From DASSUW01 sp963849695 (GTDB taxonomy: Bacteria > Actinomycetota > Thermoleophilia > Solirubrobacterales > Solirubrobacteraceae): a stretch of DNA of 64,000 bases. Each line of letters begins with the position of its first letter. The stretch's first letter is position 1. Below, in pieces: positions 35,104 through 44,006 of this stretch. The stretch lies in assembly GCA_963849695.1 (NCBI GenBank), contig CAWKIT010000016.1, positions 310,001 through 374,000 on the forward strand, written 5' to 3'. A program made the translations under genes and the position numbers. Below the pieces are notes generated by a model that saw only the letters and a program-made list of their open reading frames with translations, had not been told where the DNA came from and did no database searches.

Positions 35104-35140
35104 GTGTAAAACGGCAGGCTAGCTTTTTACACGTGTCAAA
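35096..35140. promoter_or_regulatory. Operator and promoter between tetR and the acyl-CoA synthetase
   Basis: TTTGACATGTGTAAAA (35096-35111) and TTTTACACGTGTCAAA (35125-35140) are inverted copies with one mismatch and a 13-bp spacer. The left arm contains a consensus -35 box TTGACA (35097-35102); 17 bp later is TAGCTT (35120-35125) as -10 for the plus-strand gene. A TetR dimer or pair of dimers bound here would block this promoter and the tetR start. Confidence 0.75.
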
Positions 35141-35154
35141 GAACGGAGGACGAG

Positions 35155-36657
35155 ATGGGCGGATCCAACGAATCGGGCCGGGTGGCCGCGGGTGGCGCGA
35201 CATGGACGAGCCCTTACCCGCCGCTCGCGCGCGACGACGCCACGTTTCATGGCCTCGTGGCCGAGAGTGCTCGGAGGCACGGCGATCGGGTCGCGCTGGT
35301 CGACGCGCCGACGGGCACCGAGGTGACCTACGCGCTGCTCGCCGACCGGGTCGACTGCGTGTCCGCCCTGCTCGCCGAGCGCGGCTTCGGGCCCGGCGAC
35401 GTGCTCGCGCTCCGGGCGCCGAACGTCCCGCCCTGGGCGGGCGTGGCGCTGGCGGCGATGGCCGCCGGCGGGGCGATCACCGGGGTCCTGCCGGCCTCGA
35501 CTGCGGCCGAGGTCGCGCGCCAGGTCGAGGACTCCGGCGCGTCGCTACTGGTCACTGCACCAGGGTTCGACCTACCGGGGGTCGACACGATCGAGATCGG
35601 CGACGAACTGCTTGCCGCTCGCGGGCCGGCGCCGTGCTCGGCTGCGGACCCGGACGCGCTCGCGCTGCTGCCGTACTCGAGCGGCACGACCGGGCTGCCG
35701 AAAGGCGTGATGCTCACTCACCGCAACCTGGTCGCCGGCGTGCGCCAGGCGGCCGCGGGCCTGCGACCGACCGAGGAGGACGTAGTGCTCGCGCTCGCCC
35801 CGTTCGCGCACCTGATGGGGTTCGTCGTCACGCTGGGAACGGCGCTGGCGGCCGGCGCGCGCGTGGTGACGATCCCGCGCTTCGAGCCCGACGGGTTCCT
35901 CGCGGCCGTGGAGCGGCACGGCGTGACGATGCTGATCGTCCCGCCGCCGGTGATGCGGCTGCTCGCTCGCCATCCCGGCGCCCTGAGCTCGGTCGAGCTG
36001 ATCGTCTCGGGCGGGGCGCCGGTCGGCGCCGAGCTGCAGTCGGCGGTGGCGCAACGGTTCCCGCAGGCCGTGGTCGGCCAGGGCTGGGGCCTGACCGAGA
36101 CGACGGCGTGTGCCACCGTGCCCGACCGCGAGCGCGGGACGGTGCCCGGCTCGGCCGGGCGCGTGGCGGCGAGCACCGAGCTCCGCGTGTCGGCGGACGG
36201 GGAGCTGCTCGTGCGCGGCCCGCAGACGATGGCCGGCTACCTCGGCAGGCCGGACGCGACAGCGGAGATGGTCGATCCCGACGGGTGGGTTCACACCGGT
36301 GACCTCGGTCGGGTCGACGCCGACGGGAACGTCTTCGTCGTCGATCGCCTGAAGGAGCTGATCAAGGTCAACGCCCTGCAGGTCGCGCCCGCCGAGCTCG
36401 AGGCGCTGCTGGCGAGCCATCCGGCGGTCGCCGACTGCGCAGTGGTCGGGCGACCGGACGAGCGCCGCGGCGAGGTGCCGGTGGCGATCGTCGTCACCCG
36501 CGGCAAGGTCGAAGGCGAGGAGCTGCGGGCGTGGATGAACGCACGCGTGGCCCCGCACAAGCGCCTGCACGACGTCCGCTTCGCCGACACGCTTCCCCGG
36601 ACGCCGGCGGGGAAGCTGCTGCGCCGGGCGCTCGGCGCTCAGACGTCGTACGCGTAG
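35155..36657 (+). CDS. AMP-forming acyl-CoA synthetase
   Basis: 500 residues of the ANL superfamily. The ATP loop YSSGTTGLPKGVMLTHRNLV, the adenine region GWGLTETTACAT, the hinge GDLGRVDADGNVFVVDRLKE and the catalytic Lys region RTPAGKLLRR are intact. It resembles 4-coumarate-CoA-ligase-like enzymes; the acid substrate cannot be read. A GGAGG site lies 6 nt before ATG 35155. It overlaps the convergent dehydrogenase gene by 19 nt. Confidence 0.92.
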   Translation: MGGSNESGRVAAGGATWTSPYPPLARDDATFHGLVAESARRHGDRVALVDAPTGTEVTYALLADRVDCVSALLAERGFGPGDVLALRAPNVPPWAGVALAAMAAGGAITGVLPASTAAEVARQVEDSGASLLVTAPGFDLPGVDTIEIGDELLAARGPAPCSAADPDALALLPYSSGTTGLPKGVMLTHRNLVAGVRQAAAGLRPTEEDVVLALAPFAHLMGFVVTLGTALAAGARVVTIPRFEPDGFLAAVERHGVTMLIVPPPVMRLLARHPGALSSVELIVSGGAPVGAELQSAVAQRFPQAVVGQGWGLTETTACATVPDRERGTVPGSAGRVAASTELRVSADGELLVRGPQTMAGYLGRPDATAEMVDPDGWVHTGDLGRVDADGNVFVVDRLKELIKVNALQVAPAELEALLASHPAVADCAVVGRPDERRGEVPVAIVVTRGKVEGEELRAWMNARVAPHKRLHDVRFADTLPRTPAGKLLRRALGAQTSYA

Positions 36658-37436
36658 AAGCCGCGACCGGCCTTGCGGCCGAGCGCGCCCTCGCCGATCA
36701 TCCGCTCGATCCGCTCCGGCACCTCGGCGCCGATCGAGCGGCCGATCGCCGCCGATACGTCGAGTCCCACGAGGTCGAGCAGCGCCAGCGGCCCGAGCGG
36801 GTGGCCCGCGCCGAGCCGCATGCAGGTGTCGATCGCCTCCGGGTCGAGCCCCGTCCGCTCCATCAGGCGGACCGCCTCGAACAGGTACGGGAACAGCAGT
36901 CGGTTGACCACGAAGCCGGCGGTGTCGGGCACCTCGACCGCGGTCTTGCCGAGCGCCTCGCACAGCGCGCGGGCGCGCTCGCGGGTCTGCTCGCTCGCCG
37001 CGGGCGGGAACGCGAGCTCGACCAGCTCCATCTTCGGGACCGGGTTGAACACGTGGAGGCCGACGAAGCGGTCGGCGCGGCCGGACGCCTCGGCCAGCTC
37101 GGCGATCGAGAGCGACGACGTCGTGCTGGCGAGGATCGCGTCGGCGCGCAGGCGGCCGCCGAGCTCGCGGACCAGCTCGCACTTGGACGCCGGGTCCTCG
37201 ACGATCGCCTCCACGACGAAGCTCGCCTCGGCCAGCTCGGCGCCGTCGCAGGTGACGCGGACGTTGCCGTTGACTTGCGCGCCGGCCTTCTCGCACAGCG
37301 CCCGCACGCGGCGATCCGCCTTCTCCGCCGAGCCGTCGGAGCGTGCCCATACGAGCACGTCGCCACGCTGGGCCGCGACGGCGGCCAGGCCGCACGCGAT
37401 GGCTCCGCTTCCGGCGATCCCGAGTCGTTCGGACAC
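36639..37436 (-). CDS. 3-hydroxyacyl-CoA (3-hydroxybutyryl-CoA) dehydrogenase
   Basis: 265 residues. The NAD-binding loop is GIAGSGAIACGLA; FVVEAIVEDPASKCEL, STTSSLSI, the catalytic HVFNPVPKMELVE and TAGFVVNRLLFPY define the family. The C-terminal domain ends GRKAGRGFYAYDV. GTG 37436 is chosen because GGGGAGG lies just upstream. It diverges from a thiolase gene, and together they would perform the last two steps of a beta-oxidation turn. Confidence 0.92.
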   Translation of the reverse strand: MSERLGIAGSGAIACGLAAVAAQRGDVLVWARSDGSAEKADRRVRALCEKAGAQVNGNVRVTCDGAELAEASFVVEAIVEDPASKCELVRELGGRLRADAILASTTSSLSIAELAEASGRADRFVGLHVFNPVPKMELVELAFPPAASEQTRERARALCEALGKTAVEVPDTAGFVVNRLLFPYLFEAVRLMERTGLDPEAIDTCMRLGAGHPLGPLALLDLVGLDVSAAIGRSIGAEVPERIERMIGEGALGRKAGRGFYAYDV

Positions 37437-37454
37437 TCCAGCCTCCCCGTTGGC

Positions 37455-37468
37455 TGACTGGTCAGTCA
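37455..37468. promoter_or_regulatory. Palindromic operator between dehydrogenase and thiolase
   Basis: TGACTG-GT-CAGTCA is a perfect palindrome with a 2-nt centre in the 93-bp divergent gap. It resembles the TGA-N-TCA type operators of FadR-like TetR repressors of fatty-acid degradation in Bacillus and Thermus. The regulator is not identified in the window. Confidence 0.6.
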
Positions 37469-37529
37469 ATGGCCGTAGACTACGCCTCGGCGCGCCCGGT
37501 CGCGCCGATTCCCAACGGAGGCTTCCAGC

Positions 37530-38699
37530 ATGCACGCCAACGGTCGCGAGGTGGTCATCGTCGAGGCGGTCCGCACCCCCATCGGGCGCGGTCACCCGGA
37601 GAAGGGCTACTACAAGGACACCCATCCGAACGAGCTGCTCGGCCGGACCTACACCGAGGTGATCGAGCGGGCGGGCATTCCCGCCGATGCGGTCGAGGAC
37701 GTCATCTGCGGCTGCGTGCAGCAGTACGGCGAGCAGATGTTCAACGTCGGCCGCAACGCCTGGCTGCAGGCCGGGCTGCCGGTGGAGACGCCGGCCACGA
37801 CCGTCGACCGCCAGTGCGGCTCGGCGCAGCAGGCCTTCAACTTCGGCGCGGCGCTGATCGCGGCCGGCGTCCATGACGTCGTGATCGGCGGGGGCGTCGA
37901 GCACATGGGCCACATCCCGATGGGGATCGCTTTCAAGTGGGTCGACGACGTCGGCTCACCGTGGCCGCCGGAGCTGCTCGAGCGCTACAACCTGGTCCCG
38001 CAGGGGATCTCGGCCGAGATGATCGCCGACAAGTGGGAGATCCCGCGGTCGGAGATGGACGAGCTCGCGCTGCGCTCGCACCAGCTCGCCGCGCGCGCCA
38101 CCGAGGAGGGCCGGTTCGAGCGCGAGACGATCCCGTTCCAGGTCAACGGCTCCACCTACGTGTCCGACCAGGGCATCCGGCCCGACACCAACCTCGAGGC
38201 GCTGGCGGCGCTCAAGCCGGCGTTCAGGGAGGACGGCAAGATCACGGCCGGCAACTCGTCGCAGATCTCCGACGGCGCCGCCGCGGTGCTGCTCATGAGC
38301 GCCGAGAAGGCGGAGGAGCTGGGCGTGACGCCGCGGGCGCGGATCGTGGACCAGACGACGGTCGGCGTGGACCCGGTGATGATGCTCACCGGCCCCATCC
38401 CGGCCACCCGCAAGCTGCTCGAGCGCAATGGCATGACGATGGGCGACATCGATCTCGTCGAGATCAACGAGGCGTTCGCGCCGGTCGTGCTCGCCTGGAA
38501 GCGGGAGCTCGAGCCCGACATGGAGCGCGTGAACGTCAACGGCGGCGCGATGGCGCTCGGGCACCCGCTCGGGTCGACCGGCGCGCGGCTGCTGACCACC
38601 CTGCTGCACGAGCTCGAGCGGTCCGACAAGGAGGTCGGCCTCGTGACGATGTGCTGCGGTGGCGGCCTCGGGACCGGGACGCTGGTTCAGCGGGTCTGA
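37530..38699 (+). CDS. Acetyl-CoA C-acyltransferase (thiolase)
   Basis: 389 residues. The nucleophilic C96 (DRQCGSAQQ), the His of NEAFAPV, the GGAMALGHPLGSTGAR motif and the second Cys in CCGGGLGTG are all present. It probably cleaves 3-ketoacyl-CoA (FadA-like) and is regulated with the divergent dehydrogenase. A GGAGG site precedes ATG 37530. The 3' end overlaps the SDR gene by 13 nt. Confidence 0.94.
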   Translation: MHANGREVVIVEAVRTPIGRGHPEKGYYKDTHPNELLGRTYTEVIERAGIPADAVEDVICGCVQQYGEQMFNVGRNAWLQAGLPVETPATTVDRQCGSAQQAFNFGAALIAAGVHDVVIGGGVEHMGHIPMGIAFKWVDDVGSPWPPELLERYNLVPQGISAEMIADKWEIPRSEMDELALRSHQLAARATEEGRFERETIPFQVNGSTYVSDQGIRPDTNLEALAALKPAFREDGKITAGNSSQISDGAAAVLLMSAEKAEELGVTPRARIVDQTTVGVDPVMMLTGPIPATRKLLERNGMTMGDIDLVEINEAFAPVVLAWKRELEPDMERVNVNGGAMALGHPLGSTGARLLTTLLHELERSDKEVGLVTMCCGGGLGTGTLVQRV

Positions 38700-39436
38700 G
38701 CCGTGGTGACCAACATCCCGCCGTCGATCACATACGACTGCCCGGTGACGTAGCCGTTCTCGGGTGACGCGAGGAAGGCGATCAGGGCGCCGACCTCGCG
38801 CGCGTCGCCCGGCCGCCCGACCGGCACCGGCCGCTCGTTCCCGCGCGGGTCCTCGTCCTCCTGGCCGGTCATCTTGGTGGCGATCTCGCCGGGCGCGACC
38901 GAGTTGACGAGGATGCCGTGCTCGCCGAGCTCGAATGCCATCTGCTTGGTGAGCCCGCCGAGCGCGTGCTTGGCGGTGACGTAGGCGGCGCCGTCCGGCA
39001 GCGGGACGTGCTCGTGGACGGACGTCACGTTGACGATCCGCCCGCCGCGGCCCTGCTCGACCATCCGGCGGGCGGCGCGCTGGGCGCACAGGAACGGGGC
39101 GACGAGGTCGAGGTCGAGCACACTGCGGAAGCGCTCGAGCTCGAGCTCGAGGAACGGCGTGGTGTGGCCGGCGCCCGCGTTGTTGACGAGCGCGTCGATC
39201 CCGCCGAGGGCTTCGGCGAGCTCGTCGACCACCGCGTCGGCGCCCGGGACCTGCTCGAGGTCCGCCTGTCGCGCCTCGGCGCGCACACCGTGCGCCTCGC
39301 ACTCGGCGACGGCCTCGCGAGCGCGCTCCTCCTCCGAGAACCAGACGATGCCGACGTCGAAGCCGCGCTCCGCCAGCGCCACGGCCGCGGCGCGTCCGAT
39401 TCCGGAGTTCCCACCCGTGATGACTGCGATGGACAT
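38687..39436 (-). CDS. Short-chain dehydrogenase/reductase
   Basis: 249 residues with the classical SDR motifs: AVITGGNSGIGRAAAVALAE, LVNNAGAG, active-site Ser in VNVTSVHEH and YVTAK, and the C-terminal FLASPENGYVTGQSYVIDGG. NADP preference is possible. The glucose 1-dehydrogenase/FabG group is the nearest resemblance; the substrate is not known. ATG 39436 is used because it places MSIAVITGG at the start. Confidence 0.88.
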   Translation of the reverse strand: MSIAVITGGNSGIGRAAAVALAERGFDVGIVWFSEEERAREAVAECEAHGVRAEARQADLEQVPGADAVVDELAEALGGIDALVNNAGAGHTTPFLELELERFRSVLDLDLVAPFLCAQRAARRMVEQGRGGRIVNVTSVHEHVPLPDGAAYVTAKHALGGLTKQMAFELGEHGILVNSVAPGEIATKMTGQEDEDPRGNERPVPVGRPGDAREVGALIAFLASPENGYVTGQSYVIDGGMLVTTAQTR

Positions 39437-39479
39437 CTCTCCGAGTCCTACCCGCCCGCGGTGCAGGTACATTCTCACC

Positions 39480-40142
39480 ATGGCCGAGACCAGCACCGCC
39501 TATTACCGCGAGGGCGCCGCCCCGCGCGCCATCTCCACCGCGCAACTGATGGGCCAGGTGCTGTTCTTGGTGGCCATCGCGCTCGGGTTCTGCGCGTTCG
39601 GCACCGTGATCGGGCAGAACCTGTCGCTGGGAACGGCGCGCGCGTTCTCGTTCGCGGGCTTCGGCATGCTGCTCGTCTCGTCGTTCGCGGGCGAGCGGTT
39701 CCGCGTCGGCTCGTTCGCGATGTTCTGGCTGTTCGCGACCGCGCTCGCGATCGGCCTCGGCCTGGGGCCGGTGATCGCCTACTTCGCTGCGGTCGAGACC
39801 GACGCTCTGACGCAGGCGTTCGCCGGTACGGCGGCGACGGTGCTGGCCGCCGCCGCGCTCGGCTTCTTCCTCACCAAGGATCTCGCGCCGTGGATGCGTC
39901 CGCTGTCGCTGATCGTGTTCGCCGCGTGCTGCGGCACGATCGTGTGGTCGCTCTTCGCCGGCGCCATCAGCCCGTGGGTGAGCCTCGGCATCTACGCGTT
40001 GTCGGCGCTGCTGATCGTGGTCGACTTCAACTACCTGCGCAAGCACGGGACCGAGCGCGACGCGATCTGGCTCGCGACCGGCATCTTCGTCTCGATCGTC
40101 AACATCTTCATCTCGCTGCTGAACATCTTCTCCTCCCGTTGA
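39480..40142 (+). CDS. Bax inhibitor-1/YccA-family membrane protein
   Basis: 220 residues with seven hydrophobic segments. The C-terminal segment ALLIVVDFNYLRKHG followed by FVSIVNIFISLLNIF is the BI-1 pore region with its conserved Asp. TACATT (39468-39473) lies 6 nt before the ATG, a leaderless arrangement. BI-1 proteins are pH-sensitive calcium leak channels; the bacterial role is poorly known. Confidence 0.85.
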   Translation: MAETSTAYYREGAAPRAISTAQLMGQVLFLVAIALGFCAFGTVIGQNLSLGTARAFSFAGFGMLLVSSFAGERFRVGSFAMFWLFATALAIGLGLGPVIAYFAAVETDALTQAFAGTAATVLAAAALGFFLTKDLAPWMRPLSLIVFAACCGTIVWSLFAGAISPWVSLGIYALSALLIVVDFNYLRKHGTERDAIWLATGIFVSIVNIFISLLNIFSSR

Positions 40143-40157
40143 GGGTAGGCTCGAGCG

Positions 40158-40841
40158 GTGGAGTCGCCCGTCCCCCTCGGACATCCCACAAACGAGGAGC
40201 TCGAGGCGCGCAGAGCCGCCGAGCGGATCGGCGAGCCGTTCCTCGTCTACCGCGACGACGCGGGCCGTCAGCTGATCTTCTCGCTGGCCCAGTACACATG
40301 CGTGGTCACGCTCGGCCGGCGTGAGGAGGCCGACATCTCGGTGCCCTGGGACCCGGAGATGTCGCGGCTGCACGCGGAGCTCGTGAACCGCGCCGGTGAG
40401 TGGACGGTGTCCGACGACGGGCTGTCCCAGAACGGCACGTGGGTCAATGGGCTGCGCGTCGCCGGCCGCCGGCGGCTCGCCGACGGCGACCTGCTGCAGG
40501 TGGGGCGGACGGTGCTCGAGTTCCGCGATCCGGCGCCCTCCCGCGCCGTGCCGACGCTCGTGCCGGGCGAGCTGACCGCGACGCCGCGGTTCTCCGAGCA
40601 GCAGCAGCGGGTGCTGCACGCTCTGTGCCGGCCGCTGTTCAGCGACGGCGAGGGCATCGATCCGGCGACCGACGAGGAGGTCGCCGAGGCGACGGGCATC
40701 CCGCTCGAGGCAGTGGTGAGCGAGCTCGACCACCTCGGCCGTTCCCTCGGGCTCGAGGAGATGCCGCAGCGCGACCAGCGCGCCGAGGTGGCGCTGCTGG
40801 CGGTGCGCAGCGGCCTCGTCGGCGCCGACGACGGCGGCTGA
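40158..40841 (+). CDS. FHA-domain protein with C-terminal winged-helix-like region
   Basis: 227 residues. The FHA domain lies at about 48-125 (VTLGRREEADISVPWDPEMS, then RLHAEL, and LSQNGTWVNGLRV). The C-terminal part FSEQQQRVLHALCRPLF ... EATGIPLEAVVSELDHLGR reads as a small helical domain of the kind that follows FHA in actinobacterial signalling proteins. TAGGCT (40146-40151) is 6 nt before GTG 40158, so the mRNA is probably leaderless. A PP2C phosphatase gene is nearby at 43114. Confidence 0.87.
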   Translation: MESPVPLGHPTNEELEARRAAERIGEPFLVYRDDAGRQLIFSLAQYTCVVTLGRREEADISVPWDPEMSRLHAELVNRAGEWTVSDDGLSQNGTWVNGLRVAGRRRLADGDLLQVGRTVLEFRDPAPSRAVPTLVPGELTATPRFSEQQQRVLHALCRPLFSDGEGIDPATDEEVAEATGIPLEAVVSELDHLGRSLGLEEMPQRDQRAEVALLAVRSGLVGADDGG

Positions 40842-40876
40842 CGAGCGCGGGCCTGCTCGGGCGCGACGCCCGCGCC

Positions 40877-41101
40877 CTACGCGGCGTCGGCGAGCCGCGC
40901 CACGAGCTCGTCGAGCCGCAGCTCCTCGAGCCCGCGCCCGACGGCTTCGAGCTCGGCGGCGCAGAACTCGACGAGCCGGCGGCCCTCCTGGCACAGCTCG
41001 AGCGTCTCGCGCAGGCCGGCCTCGCCGGAGTCGAGCCGCGAGATGATCGACTCGAGCCGCAGGCAGGCGGCCTCGTACGTGAGCGTGTCGGCCTCGGCCA
41101 T
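40877..41101 (-). CDS. xseB: Exodeoxyribonuclease VII small subunit
   Basis: 74 residues. LTYEAACLRLESIISRLDSG followed by ELCQEGRRLVEFC matches the helical XseB protein. It lies 8 nt downstream of xseA on the same strand, and both subunits form the ExoVII complex that degrades single-stranded DNA from either end. Confidence 0.9.
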   Translation of the reverse strand: MAEADTLTYEAACLRLESIISRLDSGEAGLRETLELCQEGRRLVEFCAAELEAVGRGLEELRLDELVARLADAA

Positions 41102-41109
41102 CGGACCGG

Positions 41110-42489
41110 TCACCCTACGGGCGGCTCCGGACGCACAGGCACGCGCCCGTCGTGGAGCCGGACGACGAGGGCGGGCTCGGCACGCGCGGCCGCGGCGGAG
41201 ACGACGGGCCGGCCGGCGGCATCCTCGACCAGGGCGAAGCCGCGCTCGAGCGTTCGCTGTGGATCGTGCGCGGCGAGCGCGACCGCGAGGCGGTCGAGGT
41301 CGCGGCGGCGGCGCTCCAGTCCGGCGGCCGACGCCCGCGACAGCGCTGCGCCGTCGCCGTGCGCTCGGACGCGGCCGCGCTGTGCGCCCAGTTCGGTGGC
41401 CGCGACCTTGCGCGCCAGCACGGTCGCCCGCGCGGCCGTGCCGCGCTCGCCTTCCGCCACCCGGCGGCGGGCGGCGGCGCGGAGCTCGCGCAGGTGCTGG
41501 TGCAGCCGCGCGCGGTGGCGCTCGACGTGCGCAGCGGGCGCACGCGACAACCGCGCCAGGGCCCGGGCTCGCTCGACGATCGCCCTTCGACCCTGGCGCT
41601 CGAGCCTCGTCGCCGCTCCGGCGAGGGCGCGGCGGGCGGAAGCGCAGTCGACCGGCACGGCCGCCTCGGCGGCGTGCGTCGGCGTCGAGCACGCGACGGC
41701 GGCGACGTCGTCGAGCAGCGTGCGGTCGGTGTGGTGGCCGACCGACGAGATCACCGGCACGCGCAGCAGCGCCACCGTCCGGCACAGCGTCTCGTCGCAG
41801 AACGCGAACAGGTCGGCCAGCGATCCGCCGCCGCGCGCGACGATCACCACCTCCACCTCGGCGCACGCCGCCAGGTCCTGCAGGGCCCTGGTGATCGCCG
41901 GCGCGGCGTGCCGGTCCTGCACCGGCGCGAACGCCCACACCACCCGGCCGCCCCAGCCGCGCCGGCGCAGGCCGGCCATCACGTCATCCCGCGCCTTCGA
42001 GTGCTCCCCGCAGACGACCCCGATCGTCTTCGGCAACGCCGTGCGCGGCAGCGCCGGCTGCAAACCGAACAGCCCCTCCGCGTGCAGCGCGCGCCGCAGC
42101 CGCTCGAGCTGCGCCAGCAGGTCGCCCTCGCCGGCGATCCGCAATCCCGTGACCGCGAACGAGAACGCCGGCGACGCGGTCTGCGAGCCCGGGTAGTAGT
42201 CACAGCCGCCCTGCGCGACGACCTGCACGCCGTCCGCCAAGCTCCCCAGCCCGAGTGCGTCGAAGTCGTCCCGCCACATCGAGCACGGGAGCGCGCCGGT
42301 GCCGTCGCGCAGCTCGAACCACACCCTCGCGCGCCCGGCCCTGAACGAGGACACCTCGCCGAACACCTGCACGCGTGTGAAGCCCCGCAGCTGCTCGCGC
42401 AGCGCCGCCGCATAGCGACCGACCGGCCACGGGCCGGTCAACGTCGAGCCGGGAATCCCGGCCGGTCGTTCAGTCACGTGGCATCGCAT
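41110..42489 (-). CDS. xseA: Exodeoxyribonuclease VII large subunit
   Basis: About 459 residues from ATG 42489; GTG 42477 and a longer start at 42576 are in frame. The OB-fold begins with ALREQLRGFTRVQVFGEVSS. Catalytic-domain motifs are KTIGVVCGEHSKARDDVM, VVIVARGGGSLADLFAFCDE and VPVISSVGHHTDRTLLDDVA. A long coiled-coil follows and the protein ends RTLERGFALVEDAAGR. The XseB gene follows directly. Confidence 0.93.
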   Translation of the reverse strand: MRCHVTERPAGIPGSTLTGPWPVGRYAAALREQLRGFTRVQVFGEVSSFRAGRARVWFELRDGTGALPCSMWRDDFDALGLGSLADGVQVVAQGGCDYYPGSQTASPAFSFAVTGLRIAGEGDLLAQLERLRRALHAEGLFGLQPALPRTALPKTIGVVCGEHSKARDDVMAGLRRRGWGGRVVWAFAPVQDRHAAPAITRALQDLAACAEVEVVIVARGGGSLADLFAFCDETLCRTVALLRVPVISSVGHHTDRTLLDDVAAVACSTPTHAAEAAVPVDCASARRALAGAATRLERQGRRAIVERARALARLSRAPAAHVERHRARLHQHLRELRAAARRRVAEGERGTAARATVLARKVAATELGAQRGRVRAHGDGAALSRASAAGLERRRRDLDRLAVALAAHDPQRTLERGFALVEDAAGRPVVSAAAARAEPALVVRLHDGRVPVRPEPPVG

Positions 42490-42577
42490 CTGCAGGGTAT
42501 GGGCCGGTGCGGCGCGAACTCGCCCCCCGGCATGTCCTGTTTGCGCGACGCCAGAGGCGGGGTACGGGCGGCACACC

Positions 42578-43117
42578 GTGTGGCCTGATCCCGAGCCCCG
42601 CGACCTCGTGCCGCCGCACGCCTACGAGCTGTTCGAGGACAGCCGCCCGGTGGGTCGGCTCGAGTGGCGCTCGCGCCCGCGCGCCGACGCGGGCTGGTAC
42701 GTGACGCTGCCGCCGCGACCGCCCGACCGGCTCAGCGTCGACCCCGCCATCGACCAGCTGGCCCGCGACATCAAGTCGTCCGAGAGCGACTGGGAGCTGA
42801 GCGCCGAGCTCTCGGCGATCCTCAGCACCGCGATGGCGATCGACGCCGCTGACCGCCTCCTGCACCCGCGGGCCGAGCTCCCGCGCCACCGCTTCAAACG
42901 CCTCTCGTCCGGCCCCTACGAGATCCACGTGACGGACATCGAGCCGACCGTGCTCGCCCATGCGGTGCCCGAGCTGCCGCTGACCGCGGCGTCCGACGTG
43001 CGCATCCTCGCCGGCGACCTGCACGAGGACGCCCTCACCATGGCCCTGCGCCGGATCCCGCTGCTCGGAGGCCGAGTCGTCGCCGTTCTCCGCGGTGAGC
43101 CAGACTCCGAGCTCTGA
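42578..43117 (+). CDS. Hypothetical protein upstream of PP2C phosphatase
   Basis: 179 residues from GTG 42578 with no membrane segment or recognised motif. The N-terminal half is Pro-rich with PPHAYELFEDSRPVGRLEW. A helical middle (IDQLARDIKSSESDWELSAE) and a mixed C-terminus follow. Its stop overlaps the CTG start of the PP2C gene, so the two are probably translated together. Function unknown. Confidence 0.65.
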   Translation: MWPDPEPRDLVPPHAYELFEDSRPVGRLEWRSRPRADAGWYVTLPPRPPDRLSVDPAIDQLARDIKSSESDWELSAELSAILSTAMAIDAADRLLHPRAELPRHRFKRLSSGPYEIHVTDIEPTVLAHAVPELPLTAASDVRILAGDLHEDALTMALRRIPLLGGRVVAVLRGEPDSEL

Positions 43118-43833
43118 CCCTCACCCTGAGATACGCCGCCGGGAGCGACCCCGGACCGGTCCGGCCCAACAACGAGGACGCCTTCCACGCCGGTCCCCGG
43201 CTGCTGGCGGTCGCCGACGGGGTCGGCGGGCACGCGGCCGGCGAGATCGCGAGCGCGACGATCATCGACGCGGTGGCGCCGCTCGCCGACAGCGAGCCCG
43301 GTTACGACCTCGTCGGCCGCCTGCTCGCGGCCGTGATCGCGGGGAACGCCGCGATCGCGCGGAGGATCGCCGACGACCCGGCGCTCCAGGGCATGGGCAC
43401 CACGCTGACCGCGATCCTGTTCGGAGGCAGCCGCTACTGCCTGCTCAACATCGGCGACTCGCGCACGTACCTGCTGCGCGACGGCGTGCTCGAGCAGCTC
43501 ACGCGCGACGACAGCTACGTGCAGCTGCTGGTCGACCAGGGGCACATCTCGCGAGAGGCGGCGGGCACTCACCCGCAGCGCAACCTGGTGCTCCAGGCGC
43601 TGACCGGCGAGGAGGTGATGGAGCCGGCGATGACGGTGCGAGAGGCGCGCGCGGGCGATCGCTTCATGCTGTGCTCGGACGGGCTGACCGACGTCGTCGG
43701 TGACGCGGCGCTGGCCGAGACGCTGGCCGCCGAGGAGCCGCAGGAGTCCGTCGACCGGCTGATCGCGCTCGCGCTCGAGGCCGGCACGCGCGACAACGTC
43801 ACGGTGATCGTGGCGGATGTGCTGGAGGGCTAG
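43114..43833 (+). CDS. PP2C-family serine/threonine protein phosphatase
   Basis: 239 residues with the PP2C motifs RPNNEDAF, VADGVGGHAAGEIAS, GMGTTLTAILF, NIGDSRTYLL, LCSDGLTDVV and TRDNVTVIVADV. The frame has an upstream stop at 43096 and no ATG/GTG/TTG until 43273, which would remove the first metal-binding motifs. CTG 43114, overlapping the upstream stop as CTGA, is therefore the only sensible start. FHA proteins encoded at 33796 and 40158 suggest a Ser/Thr phosphorylation network. Confidence 0.9.
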   Translation: MTLTLRYAAGSDPGPVRPNNEDAFHAGPRLLAVADGVGGHAAGEIASATIIDAVAPLADSEPGYDLVGRLLAAVIAGNAAIARRIADDPALQGMGTTLTAILFGGSRYCLLNIGDSRTYLLRDGVLEQLTRDDSYVQLLVDQGHISREAAGTHPQRNLVLQALTGEEVMEPAMTVREARAGDRFMLCSDGLTDVVGDAALAETLAAEEPQESVDRLIALALEAGTRDNVTVIVADVLEG

Positions 43834-43984
43834 CTCCGACCTCCTCCAGCCGGCGATGCAGCCGCTCGCGCAGCTCGGCGGGGTCGTACTCCTTCTGCGC
43901 GCGCCGCTTGCGCGCCACCACTGCGCCGGTCGCGGCCACGCCCGCGATTCCGGCGAGACCGACGAGCTTCCAGGGCACCCGCAT
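43799..43984 (-). CDS. Small single-pass membrane protein
   Basis: 61 residues from ATG 43984: a transmembrane helix (LVGLAGIAGVAATGAVVA) followed by a basic segment RKRRAQKE and a short helix. It overlaps the 3' end of the PP2C gene by 35 nt on the opposite strand. No family recognised. Confidence 0.55.
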   Translation of the reverse strand: MRVPWKLVGLAGIAGVAATGAVVARKRRAQKEYDPAELRERLHRRLEEVGASPPAHPPRSP

Positions 43985-44006
43985 CGGAGCGCGTAGGTTA
44001 CGCGCC

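Noticed and set aside
36531..37913. Long plus- and minus-strand frames overlapping the hydroxyacyl-CoA dehydrogenase and thiolase
   Set aside because: Arg/Ala/Pro-rich translations typical of high-GC shadow frames; the real genes carry complete family motifs.
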